From contig NZ_PGVB01000004.1 of NCBI RefSeq assembly GCF_002860205.1, forward strand, positions 1 to 64,000: a stretch of DNA of 64,000 bases, given 5' to 3'. The translations under genes were made by a program, and so were the position numbers. Positions 1-7,928 of the stretch are shown one piece after another. Positions within the stretch are counted from its first letter, which is position 1. Each line of letters opens with the position of its first letter. The stretch is from Bacillus sp. T33-2. GTDB lineage: Bacteria; Bacillota; Bacilli; Bacillales; Cytobacillaceae. Under the pieces are notes generated by a model that was given only the letters and a program-made list of their open reading frames with translations, did not search any database and was not told where the DNA came from.

Positions 1-17
1 AAGACCATATAAAAAAT

Positions 18-51
18 GGTCAACCAGAAATATTTTCATATCTGGCTGACC
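18..51. terminator. Hairpin at window start, possible terminator
   Basis: Arms at 18-28 and 41-51 can pair over 11 positions with one mismatch. The run after the right arm is only TTATAATA, so termination strength is doubtful. It probably ends a gene lying before the window. Confidence 0.35.
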
Positions 52-140
52 TTATAATACGAAAGGGGCAGTTTAGTTGAAGAATTATGTCATCATTCTT
101 AATACATATTAGAACCAAAAAGCGACGTAGGGGTGAAGTG

Positions 141-371
141 ATGAAATCGTATGTTATACCGATTTTAAAGGGAATCATAACAGGGATTTTAGACGCAAAT
201 AGGGAGAGTAGTAAGTTTATTATTAAATGTTCAAAATGCGAATGTCTTGGAGAATTAGAATATGGATTTTTCAAAGAATCTGGGGATATAGAAGTTGATA
301 ATGCTGGCGAAAACATTATATCAATTCGATGCAGCAAATGCGGAAATGAAATTTTGAGTTCAGAATATTAA
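141..371 (+). CDS. Small protein with two CxxC pairs, possible zinc ribbon
   Basis: This 76-residue protein is not from a family I recognise. Two CSKC motifs about 36 residues apart suggest one zinc site formed by four cysteines, or a disulfide pair. There is no signal peptide and no membrane segment. The open frame extends upstream to 87, but the ATG at 141 sits behind GGGGTGAAGTG, a better ribosome site, so I start there. It stands alone, followed by a strong hairpin. Function cannot be assigned. Confidence 0.55.
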   Translation: MKSYVIPILKGIITGILDANRESSKFIIKCSKCECLGELEYGFFKESGDIEVDNAGENIISIRCSKCGNEILSSEY

Positions 372-408
372 TGCACAGTACAAAAATACTGTTCAGTAGG
401 AAATAAAA

Positions 409-446
409 AAGGACGATAGCCATAAAATTGGTTATCGTCCTTCTTC
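409..446 (+). terminator. Rho-independent terminator
   Basis: Arms 411-421 and 430-440 form an 11-bp stem with one G-T pair. A-rich DNA precedes it and TTCTTC follows, so it may work in both directions. It closes the small CxxC gene. Confidence 0.7.
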
Positions 447-570
447 AACTATTGGGTGCTTTTGTTGAATAACCAAATCCGTATATAACAAAGTAAACTC
501 GCAAATGTTAATGCGAGTTTTTATGGTGCACTATATCCTTATGCTGTAGCAATAATATATACGAAATTAG

Positions 571-705
571 CCTTTATTTTTTGTTTTAGGGGAAGAGGAT
601 GTTTACTTCATTGATGTAACAAAACATAAGTTAGAGAATAGAACAATTATCAGTTTTGATGATTTGATTAAGCCTCTAGAAAATGTTATTTTTGTTTTAT
701 CGTAA
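571..705 (+). pseudogene. Possible gene 3' remnant, 44 codons, no start
   Basis: One frame is open from a stop at 568-570 to TAA at 703-705 and reads like the C-terminus of a soluble protein (DVYFIDVTKHKLENRT, then DDLIKPLENVIFVLS). It has no usable start codon or ribosome site. I do not recognise the family. It is most likely debris left beside the AbrB-like gene. Confidence 0.25.
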
Positions 706-760
706 TTACTATAATTTTGATTAGTAGTAAATGTAGAAAAGAGTTTAGGGAGGCTTTGAA

Positions 761-946
761 TTGATATTTGAAGTGGCAAAGATTCTTCCAAAATACCAAA
801 TAACTTTACCGAAAGAAGTAAGAGATTTTTTGGAAGCTGAAATAGGGGATAAAGTTTTACTCATTAATACAGAAGCTGGAATTTTAATCAAGAAACTTAA
901 TGAACCCCTGATTCAAAAAATAAAAGATAGCCAATCTAAGGAATAG
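761..946 (+). CDS. AbrB/MazE-like swapped-hairpin DNA-binding protein
   Basis: The 61-residue product begins with the pattern of AbrB/SpoVT/MazE DNA-binding domains: AKILPKYQITLPKEVR, then a Gly-Asp turn (IGDKVLL) and a final strand (GILIKK). Such domains dimerise as swapped hairpins and bind DNA as transition-state regulators or antitoxins. The start is TTG at 761, placed seven bases after AGGGAGG, an almost perfect ribosome site. No toxin gene follows within 900 bases, so it is an orphan regulator or a lone antitoxin. Family assignment is from pattern only. Confidence 0.7.
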   Translation: MIFEVAKILPKYQITLPKEVRDFLEAEIGDKVLLINTEAGILIKKLNEPLIQKIKDSQSKE

Positions 947-1030
947 TCAATTTCCTGAAGTGAAAGATTGTTGACTAAATAATTGGTATTAAAAAAATGA
1001 AGTTTTTTTGTTAATGTAATTATATCTTAT

Positions 1031-1060
1031 ATAGCCACAATATTTACGAAAACAGCCTTT
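1031..1060. repeat. Imperfect repeat, second copy at 546-574
   Basis: ATAGCCACAATATTTACGAA followed by AACAGCCTTT at 1031-1060 resembles GTAGCAATAATATATACGAA followed by ATTAGCCTTT at 546-574. Both lie in non-coding DNA. Two diverged copies are too few to define an element. Confidence 0.3.
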
Positions 1061-1358
1061 TGGCTTCAAACTACGAAAAAAAGCTCTGACCTTTTATCAA
1101 AGCAAACAACGTAATAGATATATTATATTTTGGAATTTATTAATGTCTTCGCCGTAGTATTGTCTTTCGGGACATCCATTTCCTTTTCTATTTATTTATG
1201 CACTTGGCTCCTCTAAGCATGTTCCCTGTTTAATTTACTCTGAACAGAAATCTCCCTACTCCAGGCTTTAACAAACTAGCGATTACCCTTAATACTTTTG
1301 TATGGATATCTATTTTTGGGGTATGATAACAGTAGATCCATTGGTGTGTCACCACCAG

Positions 1359-1390
1359 GCCTCCCAAATATTCCGCTGGGGAGGCTTTTT
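1359..1390 (+). terminator. Rho-independent terminator
   Basis: GCCTCCC (1359-1365) pairs with GGGAGGC (1379-1385), followed by TTTTT. There is no intact gene upstream on this strand, so it is probably the relic of a lost one. Confidence 0.6.
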
Positions 1391-1841
1391 AGTTTGAAGC
1401 ATTCGATATCAATTACTTTGTTCTTAAGATACTTTTTAATTATCACACAAAGAATCAAATATATGCTTTTTAATATCGCAAATTTAAGGGTCCTCTAGCC
1501 TAAGTCGAGACAAATTCTTAATCCCACTTCAAATTTTACTAAAGGAAGAGATTAATGCTTATTGAACATACGGGGCATGTTAATTGATTAACAGCTAAAA
1601 CAATATTTAATGAAAAAGGCTCTTCACTATAGTAGTCATTAGATAGTAAAAGTAGACGGCTGCTTGGTGAAATACCAGTTATGTTGCGATAAAAGGTATA
1701 GGTAGGGATACAAAATCAAAGACTCGTTTTGCTTTTTAGTAAATGGAATCATACAAACCCTGAATAACTAGGTCCTCAGTTTCTTCCGGCCTCTTTTTAT
1801 AATGGTCATTTTCTTTTACACTTAATAGATCGAACGTTTTT

Positions 1842-1866
1842 AAAAGAGCTTTTGAGGCTCTTTTTT
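1842..1866 (+). terminator. Rho-independent terminator
   Basis: AAAAGAGC and GCTCTTTT form an 8-bp stem running into six T residues. It insulates the operon starting at 1956 from transcription arriving from upstream. Confidence 0.6.
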
Positions 1867-1901
1867 ATATGATTAGATAAACGTGAAAATGTCTATTCCT
1901 G

Positions 1902-1936
1902 GTTATTATTCCTTATGGTATTCTAATGGTAATAAC
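1902..1936. promoter_or_regulatory. Inverted repeat in leader of defence-like operon
   Basis: GTTATTA (1902-1908) and TAATAAC (1930-1936) are inverted copies 21 bases apart, ending seven bases before the AAGGTGG ribosome site of the next gene. The position suits an operator, perhaps for the winged-helix-like first protein. AT-rich inverted repeats also arise by chance, so this is a suggestion only. Confidence 0.3.
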
Positions 1937-1955
1937 ATATTAAGGTGGCAATATT

Positions 1956-2570
1956 ATGACCCAAAATACTTATAGGGACAAACTTAGGATTTTATTGATT
2001 CTTTACTTTTTTTCTGAAAATATTTCTGAATATTCTGAGTTTCACCCAGAATATGTAAAGGTGTTCAAAAGTGAAGTTAAAATACAAAAAATCGATTTTT
2101 TGATTAGATATCCAGATTACTTGGCCAATGAATTGTTAAATCTAATTGAAGAAAAAGAGGTAGGAAAGGAAAAAATAAAACAACATGTAAAAGATATCTT
2201 TAGTTCAGAAGAACCTGAATTAAGGCGAGAAGATATGCTGCGTTATTTCTTTGGGGCCTATGAAGAACTCGATTATATCATTTCTTTTTTAGTATCGTTT
2301 GGTTTTATTAAGTTTGAAAGTAGGAGAAATATTTCAGGTAGAATTTTTGATAAACTATATTATCTTAGTCAGTATGGAGTAGATAAAATCGAAAAAGAAA
2401 TTTTGATAGATTTAGAAAAAGCAAACTGGTATCAACAAAGAATGTTGTTAATAAAAGAATATTTTGGGGACCTTTCGGGAACGGAATTAAAAATTCGACA
2501 GTATGAATACGAACAATATAGAACTACCCCTATTAATCAATATATTCAAGGTATTCAAAAAGAAGTTTGA
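1956..2570 (+). CDS. Small winged-helix-like subunit of ABC-3C/Lamassu-like system
   Basis: A 204-residue, mostly helical cytoplasmic protein. Residues about 90-150 (helix, helix, then a strand turn FGFIKFES and KLYYLSQYGVDKIEKE) resemble a winged helix. There are no catalytic motifs, no signal peptide and no membrane segment. It opens a tight operon: the next gene's ribosome site lies about 20 bases after its stop, and an SMC-type ATPase follows. In ABC-three-component and Lamassu systems a small middle component (LmuC-like) sits beside the ATPase, and I assign this role from size and position. The ribosome site AAGGTGG precedes ATG by six bases. Direct family membership is not shown by any motif. 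Confidence 0.6.
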   Translation: MTQNTYRDKLRILLILYFFSENISEYSEFHPEYVKVFKSEVKIQKIDFLIRYPDYLANELLNLIEEKEVGKEKIKQHVKDIFSSEEPELRREDMLRYFFGAYEELDYIISFLVSFGFIKFESRRNISGRIFDKLYYLSQYGVDKIEKEILIDLEKANWYQQRMLLIKEYFGDLSGTELKIRQYEYEQYRTTPINQYIQGIQKEV

Positions 2571-2605
2571 GAGAAATACTTACAACTTTTCGGGGAGGAA
2601 CTTTG

Positions 2606-4591
2606 ATGTTTAATTTAGCAAGATTTGTTGAAGACTTGCATAAGGAGTACAGTGATAAATTTACGCTTGAAGAAATTAAAAACATAGTCTCGGTTGATGA
2701 TTATGATAAAGATAGGCCGCACTCACTAGGGAAAAGCCTAGTTTTAAAAAGAGTGAAAATTAGTGGTAGAAAAAACAACGGTGAGGTAATAGACTTTGAA
2801 AAGTATTTTTTAAAAGGGGTAAATGTTTTATTTGCTGATAATAGTAAAGGAAAATCCTCTTTATTTAAAATTATAAAATTTGCCCTTACAGGAGATAAAA
2901 GTTCTATTAAAAAGGATGTATTGAATTGGCTACATTTCATTTTTCTTGAGTTCAGTATTGGAAATGTAACATATACTGTGTATATCAATTTAACAGGCAA
3001 ACGTACTTTTAGTGGCCTTTATAGGACTGACTTAGATAATTTACTTGCATATTTTAATCAAAATATACCATTAGAGGCCCATCTAATACATTGTGAAGCT
3101 AATACCGAACAGAAATTTAAATCTAATATGGAAGAGTTTTTCTTTGATGAGTTTTCTTATTATAGTTTGAAGTGGACTAGTGGTAATAAACATTCTATTG
3201 ATTTAATAGATAACCAGACTTCTTGGAAAACATACTACAAGACAATATATTTAGAATCAAAAGATTATAATGTTTTATTTTTAAATGAGGATTTTGGTGG
3301 ACAAGGGAAAAAAATTCTTGAAATGTTATTGGGGCTTCAATTAACAGCGGCTATAAATTCCTTAAGTTATTCACGAGACCAGCTTGAAAATAGTCTTCGT
3401 AAACAAGAGTTTGTATTAAAAGTGCAAGAAACGAGTAAAATTGATACAGAAATCAAAGATAAATTAACCGAAATAGACAAAGAAATTGAAAAAATAAAAG
3501 AAAATCAAAAAAAGGCTTTTCAAAAGAGTTATAGTTTAAAACAATATAATGAATTAGTTGATCAGATTAAGGGAATTGAAGATGAATTGAATAGTCTGTC
3601 TTTACATAAAGAAGAGGTTGAAAAACAGAAAAACCAAGTTGTTAAACAAATTAATCGGTTAGAAGAAGAATTAAACTTTGGAATGTTTTTTAGTAATTTA
3701 GAAGTTAAAGTTTGTCCCAGATGTGAACACGATATTGAACCAGATAGAAAGTCAATAGAAAAAAGCCAACATAAATGTATGCTCTGTGAAAGTGATATGA
3801 CAGATGTAGATGAAAACCAGAAGGAAATACTAGAATATAGATTGAATGAGTTGAAAGAACAACTAGAAAGATTGAAAGAGGGATATGAATTACTAATTAA
3901 AGAAAGTCTATTTAAAAATCAAGAAAAAGAGTTAAAAATAAGAGACTTAAATAAAATAGAAAATGAGCTAAAAACAGCCAATTTTGCTGAAACAGATATA
4001 GAAACATTAACAAATCTTATTGAAAAAAAACTTGAATTAGAACTTAACTTTAAGCAATTTACGTCAAATGAGCAAGTTAGAACTGACAAAACAAACGAAA
4101 GAATATCAGTTATAAATTCTGCTATAAGTTATTTAAACGCTGCAAGAATTCAATTGAGTGAAAGCATTCTTAGAAGTTTAAAAACACTTATCCTACAACA
4201 ATTAGATATCTTTGGATTAACTAGCGTATCAGATGTTGTTATAACAGAAAGCCTTGATATTCAATATATACAAAACGGAGAGTTAACAAAATTTAGTGAA
4301 CTAAATGAAGGAGAACAATTACGAGCAAAAATAGCCTTTTACATTAGTTTAATACAGTTGGATATTAAGTTTTCTGTAGGCCGGCATCCTAGATTGCTTA
4401 TTATTGATTCTCCAGGGAAAGAAGAGGTAATTAGTAAAGACTTAGAAGGAATGTCCTCAATATTTAAACAGATTGAAGATATATATAATGATGATTTACA
4501 AATAATTATTGGTACAGCCTTAGATTCTTTAAAAACTGCAAGTATAACAGAAAAAGTAGATTCAAGAGAGCCGGGACAAAGTGTATTTTAA
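2606..4591 (+). CDS. SMC/Rad50-type ATPase with four-cysteine hook (LmuB-like)
   Basis: A 661-residue ATPase of the SMC/Rad50 class. The N-terminal half-domain carries a P-loop (FADNSKGKSS, near residue 80). A long charged coiled coil runs from about residue 255 to 545. In its middle, CPRC and CMLC about 20 residues apart form a zinc hook. The C-terminal half-domain has the ABC signature (LNEGEQLRAK) and Walker B (LLIIDSPG). In Lamassu/ABC-3C systems such ATPases are thought to sense unusual DNA structures and release a nuclease partner. I start at ATG 2606, eight bases after GGGGAGG; a TTG at 2567 would overlap the previous gene but has no ribosome site. The first P-loop glycine is replaced by alanine. 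Confidence 0.85.
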   Translation: MFNLARFVEDLHKEYSDKFTLEEIKNIVSVDDYDKDRPHSLGKSLVLKRVKISGRKNNGEVIDFEKYFLKGVNVLFADNSKGKSSLFKIIKFALTGDKSSIKKDVLNWLHFIFLEFSIGNVTYTVYINLTGKRTFSGLYRTDLDNLLAYFNQNIPLEAHLIHCEANTEQKFKSNMEEFFFDEFSYYSLKWTSGNKHSIDLIDNQTSWKTYYKTIYLESKDYNVLFLNEDFGGQGKKILEMLLGLQLTAAINSLSYSRDQLENSLRKQEFVLKVQETSKIDTEIKDKLTEIDKEIEKIKENQKKAFQKSYSLKQYNELVDQIKGIEDELNSLSLHKEEVEKQKNQVVKQINRLEEELNFGMFFSNLEVKVCPRCEHDIEPDRKSIEKSQHKCMLCESDMTDVDENQKEILEYRLNELKEQLERLKEGYELLIKESLFKNQEKELKIRDLNKIENELKTANFAETDIETLTNLIEKKLELELNFKQFTSNEQVRTDKTNERISVINSAISYLNAARIQLSESILRSLKTLILQQLDIFGLTSVSDVVITESLDIQYIQNGELTKFSELNEGEQLRAKIAFYISLIQLDIKFSVGRHPRLLIIDSPGKEEVISKDLEGMSSIFKQIEDIYNDDLQIIIGTALDSLKTASITEKVDSREPGQSVF

Positions 4592-4612
4592 CTAAAACAT
4601 AGGGTGAACTTA

Positions 4613-5812
4613 ATGGATATTAAATATGAGGACTTTTCAAGTTGGAAGGTGCCCGACAAAATCTCCTTCATTGAAGATTGGTTTTCGGAAGAAAAAAACT
4701 TAGAAAACATCTCCGAAAAAAAAGTAAAAAAATTTTTTAGAGAAATACTTGAAAATGAGCAAGTAGGTTACATAAAAGTACTTGCTATTGAAACTCTGAT
4801 CTTTTTAACAACATTAAAAAAAATTCGAAGAGGATCAACTCTAGATATTTTGTTAGACATAGATAATGAGGATGATTCATTCGTAATTATTACAACTTTA
4901 AGATATTTAACTATGTTTTTGGAAGAGCATGAAGATATTTTGCATAAAATAGATAGTTTAAAAGGCCATGATAATCCAGAAGTATCATCGGAAGCTTATT
5001 TTAGATTAGGGCTATTAAACTTTTTAGAAGCTAATAGTTATCGAAATAAGGCAGAATTTATAGATTCTCTCAATAAAAGCATAAGCTTGTTTAATTATTC
5101 AAGAAATCAAATTGAGAATAGGACCGATGCAGAGTACTTTTATCATGTTAGTAAATTTTTAGAATCCTTTATTATTATAAATGAGGAACAAATGAATGAT
5201 TCATTTAATTCTTTATTCAAAATCACGTTAATTAGACAAGCGTTCCATTATAGCGATAATTTACTTGCTATAGAATATAATATTAATAAAGTCTTCTTGA
5301 ATTTAAAGTATATTTATAATTCTACAAAAGGTCATCACGCATGGGTGGATTTTTATAAGGAATTTAAACAATTAGCAATGTACCATTTTGAAATTTTAGA
5401 ATGTTCTCTTTCCACCAACGAATTTCAGAAAGTCTTACTCTCCAAAATGAAATTCCAAATCAGTAATAATATTGTTAAAAATTTGTACCTAAAGAGTTTT
5501 TCATATTATGAAACAAGAATAAATACATTATTAAATATGTTTGATACAGATGGGATATTAGTGGATTTTTTGGTCTACTTGTTAGAAGTCATTAAAATAG
5601 AAGATAAAAAAAAAGATGAAATTGACATTGTTGAAATGTGTGCAAAAATTGACAGTATAGTTAAAGGTCACACTAGAGAGTCCAAAATATTAGACTTGGT
5701 AACTAAGTTTAAGACTACACATGATATTGAAAGTATAGATGATACTAGAAGTTATAGGACAATATACAGAGAAAGTGCATTCAAGAGATTTTGGCTACAT
5801 TACTGGTTTTGA
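4613..5812 (+). CDS. Helical-repeat protein, N-terminal part of frameshifted effector
   Basis: About 399 residues, almost entirely helical. HEAT-like pairs are visible (for example VLAIETLIFLT and VSSEAYFRLGLLNFLE). There are no catalytic motifs and no membrane segments. It starts 21 bases after the ATPase stop behind AGGGTG; GTG at 4604 is an alternative start. The frame ends at 5812 in a sequence unlike a natural C-terminus, while the +1 frame continues with a nuclease domain. Skipping one T in the TTTT run at 5795-5798 would give a seamless reading (KRFGYITGFD), so the intended product is probably one protein of about 600 residues: helical solenoid plus PD-(D/E)xK nuclease. It is either a disrupted effector or one expressed by frameshifting. 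Confidence 0.65.
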   Translation: MDIKYEDFSSWKVPDKISFIEDWFSEEKNLENISEKKVKKFFREILENEQVGYIKVLAIETLIFLTTLKKIRRGSTLDILLDIDNEDDSFVIITTLRYLTMFLEEHEDILHKIDSLKGHDNPEVSSEAYFRLGLLNFLEANSYRNKAEFIDSLNKSISLFNYSRNQIENRTDAEYFYHVSKFLESFIIINEEQMNDSFNSLFKITLIRQAFHYSDNLLAIEYNINKVFLNLKYIYNSTKGHHAWVDFYKEFKQLAMYHFEILECSLSTNEFQKVLLSKMKFQISNNIVKNLYLKSFSYYETRINTLLNMFDTDGILVDFLVYLLEVIKIEDKKKDEIDIVEMCAKIDSIVKGHTRESKILDLVTKFKTTHDIESIDDTRSYRTIYRESAFKRFWLHYWF

Positions 5813-6434
5813 TGTTGGAGAGGAGATATTTTATAACTTAAATCAATCAATTTCAACAATGCTACCAAATTATAAAGGCGAAAAACTTCAAGTTTTTTTA
5901 CAGATAATGGAGGAAATTATAAGGTATCTTGTATTGACCGTACGATATAAACGTGATGATATGTTTGGGTTTTTATACACGGAGGAACGGGGAGGGAAAG
6001 GAAATAAGGCTTCTGAGCAAGATCTTCAAGATAGTTTACTTAAACATTTTCATTACTCAGGAATTGCGTATGGAGCAACAGAAGAAGTGAACAATTTTGC
6101 GGATGGTGGAAGAATAGATATAGTATACTCAATAAACAATTATACTTTTCCAATCGAATTAAAGAAGACAAAACAAAAAATTACAGATGAAAGTATAAAA
6201 CAAAAATATTTAGAACAAGTACATTCTTATGTCTATTCATATCAGCAGCTAGGGATTTTTGTACTCTTAGATTTAAATGAAAAAGATAAACCTGTAAATG
6301 ATGTGAGGGACTTGGTTTATTTAGACCATTTAGAACCGTTGTATGAATTAAAAAATCAATATCCAGACTATATTGCTGTGGTAATTATTCCAGGTAATAA
6401 ACCCCTACCAAGTGACAAATCAACTTATAGCTAA
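5739..6434 (+). CDS. PD-(D/E)xK nuclease domain, C-terminal part of effector
   Basis: The frame reads 231 residues from an ATG at 5739 that has only a weak ribosome site and lies inside the preceding ORF. The real domain probably starts after the shift point near 5797. Its core, GRIDIV then about ten residues and PIELKK, is the D...ExK signature of PD-(D/E)xK nucleases. A preceding acidic helix (ATEEV) and a later Q-Y helix (YLEQVHSYVY) also fit. In ABC-3C/Lamassu systems the nuclease is the toxic effector that cuts DNA when the ATPase is triggered. Known LmuA proteins usually carry Cap4-type nuclease at the N-terminus, so this C-terminal placement would be a variant. Separate translation by coupling is possible but poorly supported. 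Confidence 0.6.
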   Translation: MILEVIGQYTEKVHSRDFGYITGFDVGEEIFYNLNQSISTMLPNYKGEKLQVFLQIMEEIIRYLVLTVRYKRDDMFGFLYTEERGGKGNKASEQDLQDSLLKHFHYSGIAYGATEEVNNFADGGRIDIVYSINNYTFPIELKKTKQKITDESIKQKYLEQVHSYVYSYQQLGIFVLLDLNEKDKPVNDVRDLVYLDHLEPLYELKNQYPDYIAVVIIPGNKPLPSDKSTYS

Positions 6435-6585
6435 GCATAATTATGAACATACATTAGAGTATTTGAGGAGATTGAAGGGTAACCGTTTTATTAAAATTAA
6501 AATATTAGCGGTTAAGTAAACAACTAAGTGAATTCTAAACAAATCAGTAATCTTCCATTGTGGAGCAGGGCTCTGATTTAAACCG

Positions 6586-6857
6586 AAAAAATCCGGTGAA
6601 ATTGAAGGGTGAACTGATGAACAGCCCGTCAATACTGGGTTATATGCCACTTGTGATTTATAAATAAAAAAATCCGGTGAATTCTGATTTTCTCAGGGGA
6701 TTTAATCTAAAAGTCTTAAAATAAATAATCCGGTTAATTTGGATTTTTTTTAGAGGGTAGATATTGATGGTAATGTCAATCCGGCGAATTCTGAAGTTTT
6801 CAGAAAATAAAACGTTGATTTAATAAGGGTCCAATCCGGTTAAATCTGAAGCTTTAT
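6586..6857. repeat. Five spaced imperfect direct repeats, consensus AATCCGGTGAATTCTGA
   Basis: Copies begin near 6589, 6671, 6727, 6778 and 6833. All share AATCCGG(T/C)(G/T)AA and most continue TTCTGA(A/T). The last four are 51-56 bases apart. Spacers are unrelated AT-rich DNA. No open frame is credible here. The copies differ too much and lack the dyad expected of CRISPR. They could be protein-binding iterons or the debris of a repeated element. Confidence 0.6.
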
Positions 6858-6883
6858 ATTTGATTGTTGTTTTTCATTAATCT

Positions 6884-6990
6884 TCCGGAACGCATTCACA
6901 AATCCACGGAATGATTATTCATAAAACGCCGGAATTCATTCATAATTGACAGGAACGATTATTCTTTATTTGACGGAATGTTGCTCGACA
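6884..6990. repeat. Four to five tandem imperfect repeats of about 22 bases
   Basis: Units start near 6884, 6904, 6927, 6948 and 6971, with a core of (C)GGAA followed by ATTCAT or ATTATTC about six bases later. They follow the longer-period AATCCGG repeats directly and share the CCGGAAT core with them. A weak hairpin (6983-7005, GCTCGACA against TGTCGGGC) closes the array. Confidence 0.55.
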
Positions 6991-7119
6991 TATAACATGT
7001 CGGGCTTGATTTATTTAGGGGAAGTTTACTGAGAAAAAAGGATGATCCCATCAATTCTAATAGTCATTATAAAGAGAACGGGTCCTAATCCTGCTAAAAT
7101 TATTAATAAAGGTAGATAG

Positions 7120-7491
7120 TTAAAACTGGACAAACTTTTATGTCCACTCCGTCCTCATTCAGGAGAGATTTTAAAGAGTTTTGAATGTTGTGGGTGCAAA
7201 AATCTTATCGTTTCTAAAACAGATAGAATAGACAAATGTGTTTGTGGGTTCGATTTAACGAAGTTACCTGTAATAGATGCTCCAAAAAGCATAGTAGAAA
7301 TAGCAGAATTACTCTTCTTTAAAACTCAAATTATACCTACTTCTGAAGCAGTCATTAGTAAAAACCCTCTTTATCATTTACCCCTAAAACATGTTGTTTC
7401 GTTATTAATATTTTTTTCACGCCAATTGTCGTTATATTTGCATTATGAGAGACTGACCAACACCGTATCCACAATAGAAGGTAGTTATTAA
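7120..7491 (+). pseudogene. Zinc-finger gene remnant, possibly TniQ-like
   Basis: A frame is open for 123 codons from a stop at 7117-7119 to TAA at 7489, with no start codon or ribosome site. It opens with a Cys pattern, CPLRPHSG, then CCGCKN, then CVCGFDLT, that resembles the zinc fingers of TniQ-type transposition proteins. A helical segment follows. The beginning and probably the end are missing. Family assignment rests on the Cys/His spacing only, so another zinc-ribbon protein is possible. Its place beside a defence-like operon suits mobile-element debris. Confidence 0.35.
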
Positions 7492-7814
7492 AAATTATTA
7501 GCGTAGTAGGCTAGCTGCCTTGCGGAGAGAAGTTATCTCCTTCTGCCTTTCGCAAATCTTTACGCTCATAGAGGATCCATGTCAAGCAACATCGATTTTA
7601 CATAAAAAAACGGATAAGAACTTAACTTTTTTGTGTCTAAAATATTGACTCTAATCCACACCAAACAATTAACTTGATTAAAAAAGGAAAAGTATTGCCC
7701 AACTTTATAATTGTGCTTTAAAATACCTGTACTGCTAGTTTAACAAGAAAAGCCGCCTGGTCCGGCATGATCTTCAATGTAAAAATGCGGTAGTTTAATA
7801 CACTAATGAATACA
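7492..7814. other. Gene-free stretch
   Basis: No open frame, promoter or RNA gene could be supported. An imperfect inverted repeat (TTGCGGAGAGAAG near 7533 against CTTCTGCCTTTCGCAA) is the only visible structure. Confidence 0.4.
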
Positions 7815-7846
7815 CAAAAGACTCCTGACATTTATTAAAAGGAGCC
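7815..7846 (-). terminator. Terminator of the XRE-TPR regulator gene
   Basis: Read on the minus strand, GGCTCCT and AGGAGTC (one G-T pair) form a stem followed by TTTT. It lies about 80 bases after the stop codon at 7929. Confidence 0.6.
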
Positions 7847-7928
7847 CCATGTATATTCACTTAATACTGTTTATCATCGACAGTATGATAAGAAAATCGC
7901 GAAAGAATTCCTGGTACTTACTTACTTT

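Larger units (their letters stand above)
947..1955. other. AT-rich gene-free stretch of about 1 kb
   Basis: No convincing gene is present. Short open frames around 1276-1498 overlap a terminator hairpin and have no ribosome site. The stretch holds one repeat copy (1031-1060), two terminator-like hairpins and, at its end, the leader of the defence-like operon. It reads like decayed accessory DNA. Confidence 0.5.

Noticed and set aside
1276-1498. Short ORFs on both strands
   Set aside because: They overlap a clear terminator hairpin, lack ribosome sites and do not read like proteins.
6586-6990. CRISPR-like array
   Set aside because: Units are imperfect, have no constant length or dyad, spacers are not uniform, and no cas gene is near.
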